A stretch of 64,000 nt of DNA from Hymenopellis radicata (GCA_015501595.1 JADNRX010000118.1:1-64000), one strand, 5' to 3'; counted from the stretch's first letter, positions 10,880-21,119 are shown. Notes: a model not told the origin generated them from the letters alone. Translations and numbers: made by a program.

Positions 10880-11959
10880 TAGACCTGGGCACGAGTGCCG
10901 GGTGTTTTGCGAGTACTCGCGGGTGCACCCGGCACTCATACCCGGGTGCCGAGTGTTTGTTGAACTCGGGTAGGGTATCACCACAGGTGTCTACCCAAGT
11001 GCGGGTGTCTGCCTCTGGGCCACGAGTACCCGGGGGCAAACACCCGCCTAACACTCGTATTTTTTCCATATTTTTTGCGATTTTATTGAGCCCAGAAACG
11101 ATGTTCTGTGAGCTCGGTCGGAGTTCCGGCGATTGCCGAACTGCCAAATCAGGCGAGATTTGATCAGATCTCTCCTGCCTCCTCCCTTCATCGTCGCCTC
11201 TACCTGACCTCCAACGATCCGTCGCTCAACCATGAGTCAGCGATGAAGACACGTCACACTGGCGCTCGACTTTGTGTCGGCGTCGCTATACCATGACGGG
11301 GACGACTTCATGTCGTCTCCATAGAAACGATGTGAGTCGGACGTGTAAGCCTCGCAAACGGGCAGCACACAACGACCGATGGTAATACAACGATGTCCAA
11401 CGACACGACAAGTTGGGACGCAACCTGCCGCGCTCAACAGCGCGCTTGAAGAGCGGGGCGGGGGATTTTGGGCTGCCACGTCATCTGCTGGCGACGTGGC
11501 AGATTGGTCCGTGTTTCTTGCTTTCTTTTTGTTATTAGCGGCGTCTGCAGATGCCGTTGACTCTTGGGCCACACTGACAATTTATTATAGGTATTTACTT
11601 CTCGGGTAAGCCCTTCAAGAAGGCACCATCCACCACCTCTACCTCCCTCTCCGCCACATTTCACACCCCTCACGTTATTGGCATCGTGCACCACCGATGC
11701 TCCTTCCGCAATTGCTGGAGGATGCCGATGTGGCATGAGGTGACCGCGAGTGAGGTGGATGATGTGAAGGATGTGGGTGTACACGGGTACACCCGCCACC
11801 ACACACGGATGTCTGTACACCCGTGTGTGCTGAACACTCGCGAATGAGTGTGGCAGCCACACTCGGGTAGCACTCGAGTGCGGGTGTCCGGCCTGGAGCC
11901 GCGAGTGACCCGCTGGACGAGTGCGAGTGCACCCGGGTGGGCACTCGTGCCCAGGTCTA
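10880..11959. mobile_element. Complete hAT-1 non-autonomous element
   Basis: 1080 bp with termini TAGACCTGGGCACGAGTGCC and the inverted GGCACTCGTGCCCAGGTCTA (the left terminus reads the same inward), and perfect 8-bp duplications GATTGAGT at 10872-10879 and 11960-11967. Roughly 180 bp at each end are arrays of ACTCGGGT, CGAGTG and CACCCG words in both orientations. The middle part has no conserved coding sequence. It is the reference copy for the eroded relatives at 5036-5734, 5735-7629 and 7640-8440. Confidence 0.9.
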
Positions 11960-12058
11960 GATTGAGTATGGGCCGACAAGCGGCGAGACACAAACCTTTC
12001 TGAGCCCAATCAATATGGAACCTTTGTTTGCGAAGTCGATTTATAGTCGTTATATAAT

Positions 12059-12511
12059 TCGAGATTAATCCTTGGATTACTCAAGACCAATATGAGGTAC
12101 GCCTTCTAGCTCTTTTGCCTTCGGCATCTCACCTAGGGATACCCGTTTAGCTCCTCCGGACAAAAATGGCATATCCTGTGGTTCGTTATCCTCCGGGTGA
12201 CACAACGAACCAGGTGAGCTTCTTCTAGCCTTCGGCACTTGTATTTTCGCTTACCCTCGGTAGCGAACGCCTTCGGCATTTTATTGGTGTTGTGCGCCCT
12301 CGGCGCCACACTTTTCTCTAGGTTGATTGTTTATTTCCTATCCTGGCGGGGCGCTTATGCATGCAGACCAGGGTGTCTTGCATTCCTCAGTTCTTACTGC
12401 GTCCCCGCCAGGTGCGTTCTTGTAAAGTTTATCTTTCTCTCATTTTACTTACTGTAGTTCACACTAGTATATTTGTCGTTGCCCACCCTCACATTACTGT
12501 ACCATAGTCTC
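12059..12511 (+). repeat. Terminal repeat A1 of the DIRS-type element
   Basis: Starts TCGAGATTAATCCTTGG and is repeated almost unchanged at 17958-18410 with a constant offset of 5899. The following 30 bases (12512-12541) also match the start of the B repeat and then diverge. It probably carries the promoter for the genomic RNA; no specific promoter element is claimed. Confidence 0.92.
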
Positions 12512-12612
12512 CGAGTTTCAATCATACTCACGGCCGCCGAGTTCTTACTGCGTCCCGCCAGTATATTTGTCGTCAAAATCTGAATAAATTCCATCTATCG
12601 ACTCACAGAGAC

Positions 12613-13980
12613 ATGCCCGAAAATGCCCAAGATAAAGCCTCCGGTGACTGCTCGATCCCGAACATCCCAGACGGAGCCTTACCCGAGGAGGAATATTTCC
12701 GAGCAGTCAGAAAAAACCTTGAGGAAATCATCGGACGATTCAGACTGGGCCGGGCCTCCAAAATCGAAGTCCAAACTACCATCGTCGCCTACATCGGCAA
12801 AATCACAGCCGACGGTAGCCACGACCTCGACAGCCAAGAAGAACTCAAACCTTGGTTCGAAGAGCTGGAGAGCGATGCGCGACGTCTCGAGCGCGCCAAA
12901 CAGAGAGGGAAAGCTTCGACCCGGGGAAGAGGCAAGGAGTCTGATGATGACGGAGATGACGACCACCACAACGAGCATGACCACGAGAAAACCATCGACG
13001 ATGACGATGACGATGCCCGAGATGAAGAGCAGCGTGGGGGAAAGAAACACGCTCGAGGGGATCCAACTCCCTCTGATGGATCAGACTCCAGCGGTGGAAG
13101 CGACTCCGACAAGCACCATAAACGCAAGCACCACCACAGTCGGAAGCATCGCCGGACCCGCTCAGACGAGTCCGGCGAGAGCGAAGAACAAGACAGATCG
13201 CTCTTCGGATGGGCGCCAGCCGCCACTGTCAAAGAGCTCCGCCTCACTGCCGTACACAAGAAAATTCACACCGCTATCGAGAACCACAGACGTGATATCA
13301 AAAAAGCCATCCGCGACCTCATGCGCACAGGCGTCGCCCCCAACTTCCCTCAGTCACTCTGGAAGAAAGTGTTGCTCGACGAAGCCGTCGACTTCGACGA
13401 GATCAATGCCTACTTCTTCTCCACCAAACTCGATCTCGACCCCACTCCTGTCAGCACAGTTGAATTGGCGCTGCACAAAGCCTTGGGACGAAGCGCGGAG
13501 AAGAAGACAGTCAGCACTTCGCCTGTCTGGTTTCAATGCTTTGACAAGTACTGCGAGGCGGTTGAGACAGTCTTCCCCTACCGTTCAGCTGAACTCAGAG
13601 TATGGCGACGACACATCGACGATATGTTCACCGCTAAACATGAAGAGTCCCACGTCAGGATCATCGCCTACGACGTGGCCGCTCGAAAAGTCATCGCCAC
13701 CAACCCTGCCATCCTTTTCGACCAGTGCGAAACCACCGAACTCGTTAGACTCCGGATGGCCTTCCTTGACAAGGACGGTGTCCGGTATGATGACATCGGA
13801 GGAACTGGAGGAAGTGGATCAACCTCCAAAATCGCACCAACGAAATCGGGGAGGAAGAAAGAAATCTGCAACAACTGGAACGAGGGTAAGTGCCCTCGAA
13901 ACCCTTGTCCCAGACGTCACGCCTGTAGCTCCTGCGGAGGACCCCACATCGCCAGCCTGTGTAAATCGAAAAACACCTGA
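12613..13980 (+). CDS. Gag-like protein of the DIRS-type element (455 aa)
   Basis: First ORF of the retroelement, beginning 101 bases after A1. Residues about 105-195 are highly charged (Asp/Glu/His/Lys/Arg/Ser-rich) and probably disordered. The C-terminal third holds a compact domain, and residues about 425-450 are a cysteine-histidine cluster, roughly C-x8-C-x4-C-x3-H followed by C-x2-C-x4-H-x4-C. The element position and this nucleic-acid-binding finger suggest a capsid/RNA-binding role; the assignment is by position. An overlapping ORF in another frame is about as long but has composition typical of a shadow frame. Confidence 0.8.
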   Translation: MPENAQDKASGDCSIPNIPDGALPEEEYFRAVRKNLEEIIGRFRLGRASKIEVQTTIVAYIGKITADGSHDLDSQEELKPWFEELESDARRLERAKQRGKASTRGRGKESDDDGDDDHHNEHDHEKTIDDDDDDARDEEQRGGKKHARGDPTPSDGSDSSGGSDSDKHHKRKHHHSRKHRRTRSDESGESEEQDRSLFGWAPAATVKELRLTAVHKKIHTAIENHRRDIKKAIRDLMRTGVAPNFPQSLWKKVLLDEAVDFDEINAYFFSTKLDLDPTPVSTVELALHKALGRSAEKKTVSTSPVWFQCFDKYCEAVETVFPYRSAELRVWRRHIDDMFTAKHEESHVRIIAYDVAARKVIATNPAILFDQCETTELVRLRMAFLDKDGVRYDDIGGTGGSGSTSKIAPTKSGRKKEICNNWNEGKCPRNPCPRRHACSSCGGPHIASLCKSKNT

Positions 13981-14021
13981 GCCCTCGGCCGGTCGTTCTT
14001 TCGTTTCGGGTCTGTGGCACG

Positions 14022-14437
14022 TAGAGCATGCCACGAGTTTCAGCCAGCGCAGGTAACTCGCAGGTAACCTGCAACTCGCGACTCGCGACCCGGGTTTGCG
14101 CAAGTCGCAGGTTTGAGGTTGGAGCATTCTGCAAGTACTTGCGCAGGTTCCGGTAGTCAGTTGAGCTATAATATTATGCATATAAACTGCATTATACATA
14201 TAAATATGATTCAACAGAGCTGCAATAGGCTATAGAGATGATGTTTGCACTAGTTTGACCTCAGTTGGAGGGGATATGAGTGGGTTATAGCTCAAAACTC
14301 GTCAAAAACTCGCAAACTCGCGAGTTTTAAACCCACGACTCGCGAGTTTGAGACAAGTCGCAAGTCCGGACTTCAGATATGCAAACTCGCGCAAACTCGA
14401 CCCGCCGGACCCGGGTTTAGACTCGTGGCATGCTCTA
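14022..14437. mobile_element. 416-bp hAT-like MITE between gag and pol
   Basis: Terminal inverted repeats TAGAGCATGCCACGAGT and ACTCGTGGCATGCTCTA, with perfect 8-bp duplications GTGGCACG at 14014-14021 and 14438-14445. Subterminal parts are full of ACTCGCGAG words. It matches the copy at 15740-16155 over its whole length, with about 20 substitutions and no indel. It lies in the untranslated gap between two retroelement ORFs. Confidence 0.95.
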
Positions 14438-14489
14438 GTGGCACGCGGCGCGTCATTTCGTAGGCGGCGAGGAGGCTGATGAAGAAGAG

Positions 14490-16827
14490 GTGTTGGAGGA
14501 AGAGAGAAAAGATGTAGGTGTCGGCGGGGTTGGCACCTTCTTGCCACATTACTTGAGGGGTTTCGGTTGGAGGAAACTTGCCCCCCAAGGTAGTCGAACA
14601 GCGTGGTATACAGAGGTAGATGATCCACTCCCTCATCCGCCTGAAAAAGAGTATCACCATGTATCGATGAAAACCATTCACCAAAATCCAAACCTTTTCC
14701 ACGTTTCGACACCCATCAACATCGAGCGATTTGCAAGCGCTCTCTCTATTCATCCCAATAGAGCGTTTGTAACGTCTGTCGTTCGTACGTTGAAGATTGG
14801 TTTATGGCCGTGGGCTGATACTAATCCGACGGGTGATTTTCCTGAAACGTGGGACAACGCGTGGGCGAATATATCATCGACTGAGGAACAGCAGTTCATT
14901 TCGGATCAGTGTAACGACGAGGTTGAGAAAGGTCAACACTCACCAGCCTTTGGCCCAGACCTTCTCCCTGGCATGTACTCGACTCCGAATATTGCTGTCC
15001 CGAAACCACATTCAGATGATCTTCGTCTAGTCGCGAATCAATCTGCTGGCGACTTTTGTCAGAATAACATGGTCAGTAAATCAGAAACAAAAGGTGCTCG
15101 ACTCGACTCACTCCTTGTTTTCATTCCAATGCTCCTCATGTTCGCGAAATTGCACCCGGGCAAACGACTCCTCCTTTGGAAGTCGGATGTCATGGGTGCT
15201 TTCAGAACAATACCCGTTCACCCACTATGGCAAATCAAACAAGTCGTTACTTCTTTAGGAGGGAAGGGCAAGTCAGACAAATCTTCGTGGCTTCGCTACG
15301 TCGACTGGCGCGCCTGCTTCGGTAATCGTGGCTCTCCGAGAGCGTGGGCTTCAGTAATGGGTCTTGTCGTGTGGTTGGCGATTTGCGTCCTGAATATGGT
15401 GTTCCTCTGTTGTTACGTTGACGACTGTGATAGCGTAGGTCTTGTCGACGACATGTTGTGGTACGAACCCTACCAACAACTGTACCCGACGGATCAAACA
15501 CGCTTACTCAAACTCTGGGATTGGCTCAGCATACCCCACAAACTCAAGAAGCAAGTTTGGGGCGAGACTCTAGTCATCATCGGGTTCCTCGTTGATCCGA
15601 ATGCGATGACGGCAACCCTGCCCGAAGAATCCAAACTTGACCTCGTCCATCACGTTCACGATTTCATAGCGAATCCTACGCGACGCCAAACTTTACACGA
15701 CTTCGAACAGTTGACTGGTTGGATCAACTGGTCTCTCAATAGAGCATGCCACGAGTTTCGGTCAGCGCAGGTAACTCGCAGGTAACCTGCGACTCGCGAC
15801 TCGCGACCCGGGTTCGCGCAAGTCGCAGGTTTGAGGTTGGAGGATTCTGCAAGTACTTGTGCAGGTTCCGGTAGTCAGTTAAGATATAATATTATGCCTA
15901 TAAACTGTGTTATACATATGAATATGATCCAACAGAGTTGCAATAGGCTATAGAGATGATGTTTGCACTAGTTTGACCTCAGTTGAAGGGGATATGAGTG
16001 AGTTATAGCTCAAAACTCGTCAAAAACTCGCAAACTCGCGAGTTTTAGACCCGCGACTCGCGAGTTTGAGACAAGTCGCAAGTCCGGACTTTAGATATGC
16101 AAACCCGCGCAAACTCGACCCGCCGGACCCGGGTTTAGACTCGTGGCATGCTCTATCTCTCAATGTCTTCCCTTTGTTGAAACCAGCACTCAGCAATGTT
16201 TATATCAAGATGTCAGGAAAGCATCGCGCACTCGCACAGATATATCTCAGCAAAGCCATTGTCGAGGATCTCACCTGGTTCGTGGAGCATGTCGAAATGT
16301 CATCGGGTATGCTCTTCTTTGCGAACATTGACTGGAATCCCTACAGCGAGGCCGATATGACCATCTTCTGTGACGCCTCATTGACGGGTATGGGCTTCTG
16401 GGTAGTCGACCGTCACCTCGGCTTCTCGTGCCCCGTGAGTGGAGAAGATATGCGGGAAAGAATTTTCTTTTGGGAAGCGCTTTGCGTTTTGGCGGCGTTA
16501 GTATGGTACGAGGCATCTAAACTCGCATACTTCGCCACCCCACAGTCACCCGCACGTTTAACTGTTTTCACTGATAATTCGAATACAGCGAATATCTTTG
16601 ACACGCTGCACGCACTTCCCGAGTACAATCCCATTCTCAAAACGGCTGTCGACATCCGCATCCGCTCAAATATCGATCTACGAGTCGTTCACATCGGCCG
16701 TGACCAGAACCGCGTTGCCGACGCTCTTTCCAAAGACAACTTTCACATTGCTCGTTCACTAGTGCCGAATATCTCTTTCAACACCTTTAAACCCCCTCGA
16801 TTGACGCTGGGGGCTGCCAAAAAATGA
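14490..16827 (+). CDS. RT-RNase H polyprotein of the DIRS-type element, split by a MITE
   Basis: The reading frame runs from 14490 to 15739, is interrupted by the MITE at 15740-16155 plus its 8-bp duplication, and resumes at 16164. Ignoring the insert, the frame continues without a break. Reverse transcriptase motifs include LLWKSDVMGAFRTIPVHP (catalytic Asp), the FGNRGSPRAWASVM block, and YVDD for the active-site aspartates. After the break comes RNase H, with FCDASLTGMGFW and a later TDNSNT and DALSK. The true start may lie upstream of 14490, since the other MITE has displaced the natural leader. As it stands the element cannot make the whole polyprotein unless the MITE is removed or spliced. 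It ends with a 4-nt ATGA overlap with the recombinase ORF. Confidence 0.9.
15740..16155. mobile_element. 416-bp hAT-like MITE inserted in the pol ORF
   Basis: Same family as 14022-14437, in the same orientation. Perfect 8-bp duplications TCTCTCAA lie at 15732-15739 and 16156-16163. Translation runs into the insert and stops at 15785. Confidence 0.96.
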
Positions 16828-17822
16828 AGATCCATCAAGAGCGGAAATCAAGGCAACCCCGCAGGAAACCTTGGTCCCGCGAACGGCTCATTCACGAGCG
16901 AGCCATTGCGCTAGGTCTCGCAATCGATACATCCACTAGTGGGACCTACGACTCACATCTCAATTCTTATCTCACCTTCTGTGCCTTGCACGAAATTCCA
17001 GTGGAACCGACTCCGGACACGCTATCGTTCTATGTCGTCTATATGTCGGCGCATATCGATCCGCGTTCGGTCGCATCTTATCTATCTGGAATCTGTAACA
17101 AACTGGAACCTTACTTCCCCGAGGTGCGTGCTAATCGTGGAACTCTCCTCGTCAAACGGTCACTCTCCGGGTGCCACAAGCGCTATGGCAGAGCCGTTAA
17201 GAGGAAGTTACCCTTGGCGCGTTCCCTCATCTTGACCACCATCGCCTCGATACACCCGAACTCCTCCCATGACGATTTACTCTTCGCTGCAATGCTCTGC
17301 ACCGGCTTTTGTGCACTCATGCGACTCGGCGAATTATCGGTCCCAGACAACGTCAACATTCGCGACTTACGCAAGTGTTCTAGACGTTCGACCGTCACTT
17401 TGTTCCACGACGGTTATGAATTCGATTTACCTTATCACAAGGCCGACCGTTTTTTCGAGGGCAACAAAATCTGTATCCTTCGTCGTGGAGAACTTAATCC
17501 TCTTCCCATCTTCCGCCAATACATCTCCTCTCGCGATAAGATCTCTCGTCTGAATCCGTTCCTCTGGATTACTGTCCGGAACGAGATTCCGACTCGAGCG
17601 TGGTTCATGAAGCGCCTGCGGCGCATCGAACCAGACACCCAGTTCGCGGGCCAATCCATGCGTGCGGGTGGTGCTACCGCGATGGCTGAAGACGGGTTTG
17701 CCCCTCATCTCATCCAAGCCGCTGGACGCTGGGCTTCCGACACCTTCCAGATTTATATCAGGAAGAACCCGGTCCTCCTTCAAGCCTTACTCTTTCACGA
17801 ACAAGGCGAACAACATGATTGA
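16824..17822 (+). CDS. Tyrosine recombinase of the DIRS-type element (332 aa)
   Basis: The enzyme would integrate the circular cDNA of the element into the genome without target duplication. Visible family landmarks: an N-terminal core-binding region (about residues 30-110), the first catalytic Arg in CALMRLGEL (about residue 165), a Lys-containing strand region near HKADRFFEG, the second Arg in GQSMRAGGAT (the usual His is Gln here), GRW, and the nucleophilic Tyr in FQIYIRKNP near residue 310. The start ATG overlaps the pol stop as ATGA, suggesting translation by termination-reinitiation. The ORF is open throughout. Confidence 0.9.
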   Translation: MKIHQERKSRQPRRKPWSRERLIHERAIALGLAIDTSTSGTYDSHLNSYLTFCALHEIPVEPTPDTLSFYVVYMSAHIDPRSVASYLSGICNKLEPYFPEVRANRGTLLVKRSLSGCHKRYGRAVKRKLPLARSLILTTIASIHPNSSHDDLLFAAMLCTGFCALMRLGELSVPDNVNIRDLRKCSRRSTVTLFHDGYEFDLPYHKADRFFEGNKICILRRGELNPLPIFRQYISSRDKISRLNPFLWITVRNEIPTRAWFMKRLRRIEPDTQFAGQSMRAGGATAMAEDGFAPHLIQAAGRWASDTFQIYIRKNPVLLQALLFHEQGEQHD

Positions 17823-17876
17823 TACTATCTTTTGATCATCTTTCCCTCCCTCCACTCCCTTCCATTAGCCTTTGTA

Positions 17877-17957
17877 CGAGTTTCAATCATACTCACGGCC
17901 GTCGAGTCTCCGCGGCGGTCGTCTCTTGGCTAAACGCTTCCCGGCTCATCAGATTGG
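17877..17957 (+). repeat. B1 repeat of the DIRS-type element
   Basis: An 81-bp unit starting CGAGTTTCAATCATACTC and ending CATCAGATTGG, repeated at 18411-18491. It is directly followed by A2, so the B1/A2 junction reproduces the sequence of a circularised copy. Confidence 0.9.
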
Positions 17958-18410
17958 TCGAGATTAATCCTTGGATTACTCAAGACCAATATGAGGTACG
18001 CCTTCTAGCTCTTTTGCCTTCGGCATCTCACCTAGGGATACCCGTTTAGCTCCTCCGGACAAAAATGGCGTATCCTGTGGTTCGTTATCCTCCGGGTGAC
18101 ACAACGAACCAGGTGAGCTTCTTCTAGCCTTCGGCACTTGTATTTTCGCTTACCCTCGGTAGCGAACGCCTTCGGCATTTTATTGGTGTTGTGCGCCCTC
18201 GGCGCCACACTTTTCTCTAGGTTGATCGTTTATTTCCTATCCTGGCGGGGCGCTTATGCATGCAGACCAGGGTGTCTCGCATTCCTCAGTTCTTACTGCG
18301 TCCCCGCCAGATGCGTTCTTGTAAAGTTTATCTTTCTCTCATTTTACTTACTGTAGTTCACACTAGTATATTTGTCGTCGCCCACCCTCACATTACTGTA
18401 CCATAGTCTC
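17958..18410 (+). repeat. A2 repeat of the DIRS-type element
   Basis: Direct repeat of 12059-12511 with only a few substitutions, which indicates a relatively recent insertion. It carries the same short ORF-like stretch as A1, which I do not consider a gene. Confidence 0.92.
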
Positions 18411-18491
18411 CGAGTTTCAATCATACTCACGGCCGTCGAGTCTCCGCGGCGGTCGTCTCTTGGCTAAACGCTTCCCGGCTCATCAGATTGG
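18411..18491 (+). repeat. B2 repeat, right end of the DIRS-type element
   Basis: Second copy of the 81-bp B unit. The sequence after 18491 (ATAATATAACTA) is flanking DNA and loosely mirrors the left flank GTTATATAAT. Confidence 0.9.
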
Positions 18492-18640
18492 ATAATATAA
18501 CTATAAGCCCGACGTCTTAACTGCGGAAACAAGCTCTCCTACATCGTTGTTCTCATCATCACAGTCGTAGAGTGAAAGTGAGACCTAACATGCAGGTAAG
18601 AACCCAAACGAGATCGAGAGTGAACACAAAACATACTGTA

Positions 18641-18895
18641 CTGTACTATTTCGACCTTATCTTCGCATAACGCATAACGGAGGCCTGTGAAATGAAGAGT
18701 TGAGGGTACCATAATGCATAACGGCTAAAATTGGGCCCCAGGTAAGGCCCAAAAAGGAATTTTTTTAGCGCGGCGGCTAGTGCCGCCGCTCCCGCCTGCC
18801 CATATAAGGAAATTGGACCCTGAATGAAGAGTAACATCTGTGAAGAGTATGCATAACGCATAACGCCCCATGAAGACAAGGTCGAAATAGTACAG
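18641..18895. mobile_element. TA-flanked MITE (family A), first of a head-to-tail pair
   Basis: From CTGTACTATTTCGACCTTA to GGTCGAAATAGTACAG, flanked by TA at 18639-18640 and 18896-18897. It has CGCATAACG words at both ends and a GC-rich centre, GCGGCGGCTAGTGCCGCCGC. Non-coding. Confidence 0.85.
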
Positions 18896-18897
18896 TA

Positions 18898-19147
18898 CTA
18901 TTACATGCAAGTCTTCGCATAACGGGTAATGAGGGCCTGTGAAATGAAGAGTTCATGCTACCATAATGCGTAACGGTCAAAATTGGGCCCCAGGTAGGGC
19001 CCAAAAAGGAAATTTTTTAAGGCGGCAACTGCTGCCGCCGCTCCCGCCCGTCCATATAAGGAAATTGGTCCCTGAATGAAGAGCAACATCTGTGAAGAGT
19101 ATGCGTAATAGGTAACGCCCCATGAAGACTAGGTCGTAATAGTACAG
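18898..19147. mobile_element. TA-flanked MITE (family A), second of the pair
   Basis: Directly follows the previous copy and shares its TA at 18896-18897. The interior matches the first copy closely (same order of TTCGCATAACG, AAATTGGGCCCCAGG and a GC-rich centre), but the left 10 bases are altered (CTATTACATG). It ends at GTAATAGTACAG with TA at 19148-19149. Confidence 0.82.
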
Positions 19148-19149
19148 TA

Positions 19150-19981
19150 CTATGGATTAATTCAGGATCATTCTTGTTTGTATAATATATACATATGAAA
19201 GGATACTGTCTTCTTCTGAGTTCTCGTTAAATTTGCACTTTTCGAAGTGGACCTTTGCCACGAGCAGGTCTGTGAGATACTCATAGAATTTGATGGTGGT
19301 CGACTGTCAAGGTTGTCTGATCCTAAGGCTCTTCTGTGATGCTGGGCGGATTCAGCTCAAGCATCCAGTTTCCTACTACCGAAGACAATCCTCACCTGTT
19401 CCGTCTCAATTCGGTAAAGCGCCTGAACAAGAAGGCGATTATCAAATGGTGGGTCCTTAGTCCTAAAGTGGAATTCTACAGCACGAATGGAGAGGATTTT
19501 GAGTGGGGTGAGCTCGGGGTGCATATACCAAAATTACTTGCGCATCCTGTTCGTCTTCCTGATGCGATCGAGTACATCTTCGCAGTATGACATCTTGGCG
19601 AAGAGCTTAGCTTAGCGCATGTCCTTGTTCGAGACGACCTGGTCGAGGTTCTGGTACATCTGGGCAGCAATGTCACAGAGCAGCGCGACCCAGGCATCGA
19701 ATCTGACTGACATTATTAATAGACAATTATGCTGCCACGAGAGATATCACTGTCAGGATTTGTGAAGCCCTATGTGTCGCCCAAGAAAATTGATATATAT
19801 GGTCAGCTTCCAGTTTCTGACGCACAGGTTCAGTAATAATAAGGCAGATTGGCGGGAACATATGCAGTGAAATTGCGAACTTTGGTCTTTAGACTGTTCG
19901 GTGATGTACTGCTCGTACTCGCCAAGTGTCTCCGCGTCGACAGACGGATTGAAGGTGAAAGAGAAAGAGGTCTGTTACTAT
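19150..19981 (-). pseudogene. Unrecognised broken coding sequence
   Basis: Minus-strand frames give short stretches that look like former protein sequence, for example VALLCDIAAQMYQNLDQVVS followed in another frame by KMSYCEDVLDRIRKTNRM. They are interrupted by stops, and no start or splice pattern can be drawn. I cannot name the family. It may be a host gene remnant caught between mobile elements, or chance. Confidence 0.3.
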
Positions 19982-21119
19982 TAGAGACCTCAACGAGTCA
20001 CCGAGTCACCGAGTCATCTGGTGACTCGACTCGCTTCGGGCACGTCGGCGTTCGCACTTGTGTAACTCACGAGTCACATCCTCGCGAGTCTGAGCACGAG
20101 TCTGAGTATTCATTTTTAGACTGCAAGTCATCACACGATGACTTACAAATATTTAGATATATATTTAAACTAAATTTACAAATTTTTTGCAGAGCAAATC
20201 GTCCGCAACGTCTCAAAAACGAGACGTGCGCGATTATCCTGCCCGATCCGGCGATCCAGGCTGAGATCCGAGAGGATGCATAAGCGTCTAATCAGGTCGT
20301 TGATCTCTCTTCCTTCCACCACGACGACTACTCAGAGAGCGACGATTGTCGCCTCTGCTGTCCTGACGATTGTCAGACAGCTGTAGGGTGTATTTCTGGC
20401 CTCGGCTTTGTGCCGGGCCTACTGCTGCTGTCTCCGCGATGGCAGCATAGGACTACCACGACCACTGGTGACCAGGATGACGACTGGCGACCACGACCAG
20501 GATGACGACTACAACCAGAGCGACGACCACGACCAGAGCGACGACCAGCACCCGGATGACAATCATGACCAGGACAGTTTACGGGGAGGAGACAACGCTA
20601 TCGTGTTAGGTGGATGGCGGTCGTAGTGGGATTGTGTCGTGTTCATTGGACGGCACAGCTGTGGTGAGATTGCGAGGAAGAACATGAAATAGGTGAGTTT
20701 TTCTTTGTCTCAACACTACCACCACCACTTCCTCCTCCATTCTTCCTCCTCTGCTACTAGTCCTCCACTATATCACTACCAGCCCTTCCTATTACCATTC
20801 TTCCTCCTCTGCTACTAGTCCTCCACCATATCACTACCAGTTACCATTCCTACAGCTACCACCCCCCACTCTACCTCATGCACAGCTGAGTGTCCCTGTG
20901 CCATTGCCTGGGGATGCTCGCTGAGCATGAATACTGAGGGGTTGGACTCGCGAGTACTCACGAGTATTCCAGATGACTCGGACTCGCGAGTAGACTCGCG
21001 ATGACTCATGAGTCATCGCGAGTCGAGTCCGATGCGAGTCTAAGTTCGACTTGTTTTGACGTGAGTACTCATGTCGCGAGTCGCGAGTCTGACTCGTGTT
21101 GAACTCGTTAAGGTCTCTA
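19982..21119. mobile_element. Second hAT-2 copy
   Basis: Left end TAGAGACCTCAACGAGTCAC and right end ACTCGTTAAGGTCTCTA fit hAT-2 (5902-6747), and 20080-20280 aligns with 5990-6190. Unlike the other copies, the 8-bp flanks do not match (GTTACTAT against CTCGGGAC), which suggests a chimera, an end deletion or later rearrangement. The interior has GACGACCA-type 12-bp repeats at 20480-20570, producing a Asp-rich ORF that is not a gene. Confidence 0.72.

Larger units (their letters stand above)
12059..18491 (+). mobile_element. Tyrosine-recombinase retrotransposon (DIRS/Ngaro/PAT type)
   Basis: About 6.4 kb including two inserted 416-bp MITEs. Order: terminal repeat A1 (12059-12511), gag-like ORF, RT-RNase H ORF, tyrosine recombinase ORF, B1 (17877-17957), A2 (17958-18410), B2 (18411-18491). 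The split direct repeats and the recombinase in place of an integrase define the DIRS order; among these, split direct repeats are known from Ngaro and PAT-like groups. No methyltransferase, protease or DDE integrase is seen. No target duplication flanks it, as expected for recombinase-mediated insertion. It lies about 90 bp downstream of the hAT-1 duplication. Apart from the MITE in pol, the ORFs look intact. Confidence 0.93.

Noticed and set aside
12623..14056. 477-aa ORF overlapping gag in another frame
   Set aside because: It is Ser/Thr/Pro-rich in the way shadow frames are, and only the 12613 frame contains the Cys/His cluster expected for a gag-like protein.
12059..18491. LTR retrotransposon (Gypsy/Copia)
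   Set aside because: No protease or DDE integrase, split rather than simple repeats, no target duplication, and a tyrosine recombinase is present.
20408..20626. Asp/His-rich ORF
   Set aside because: Translation of a GAC-rich 12-bp tandem repeat inside the hAT-2 copy.
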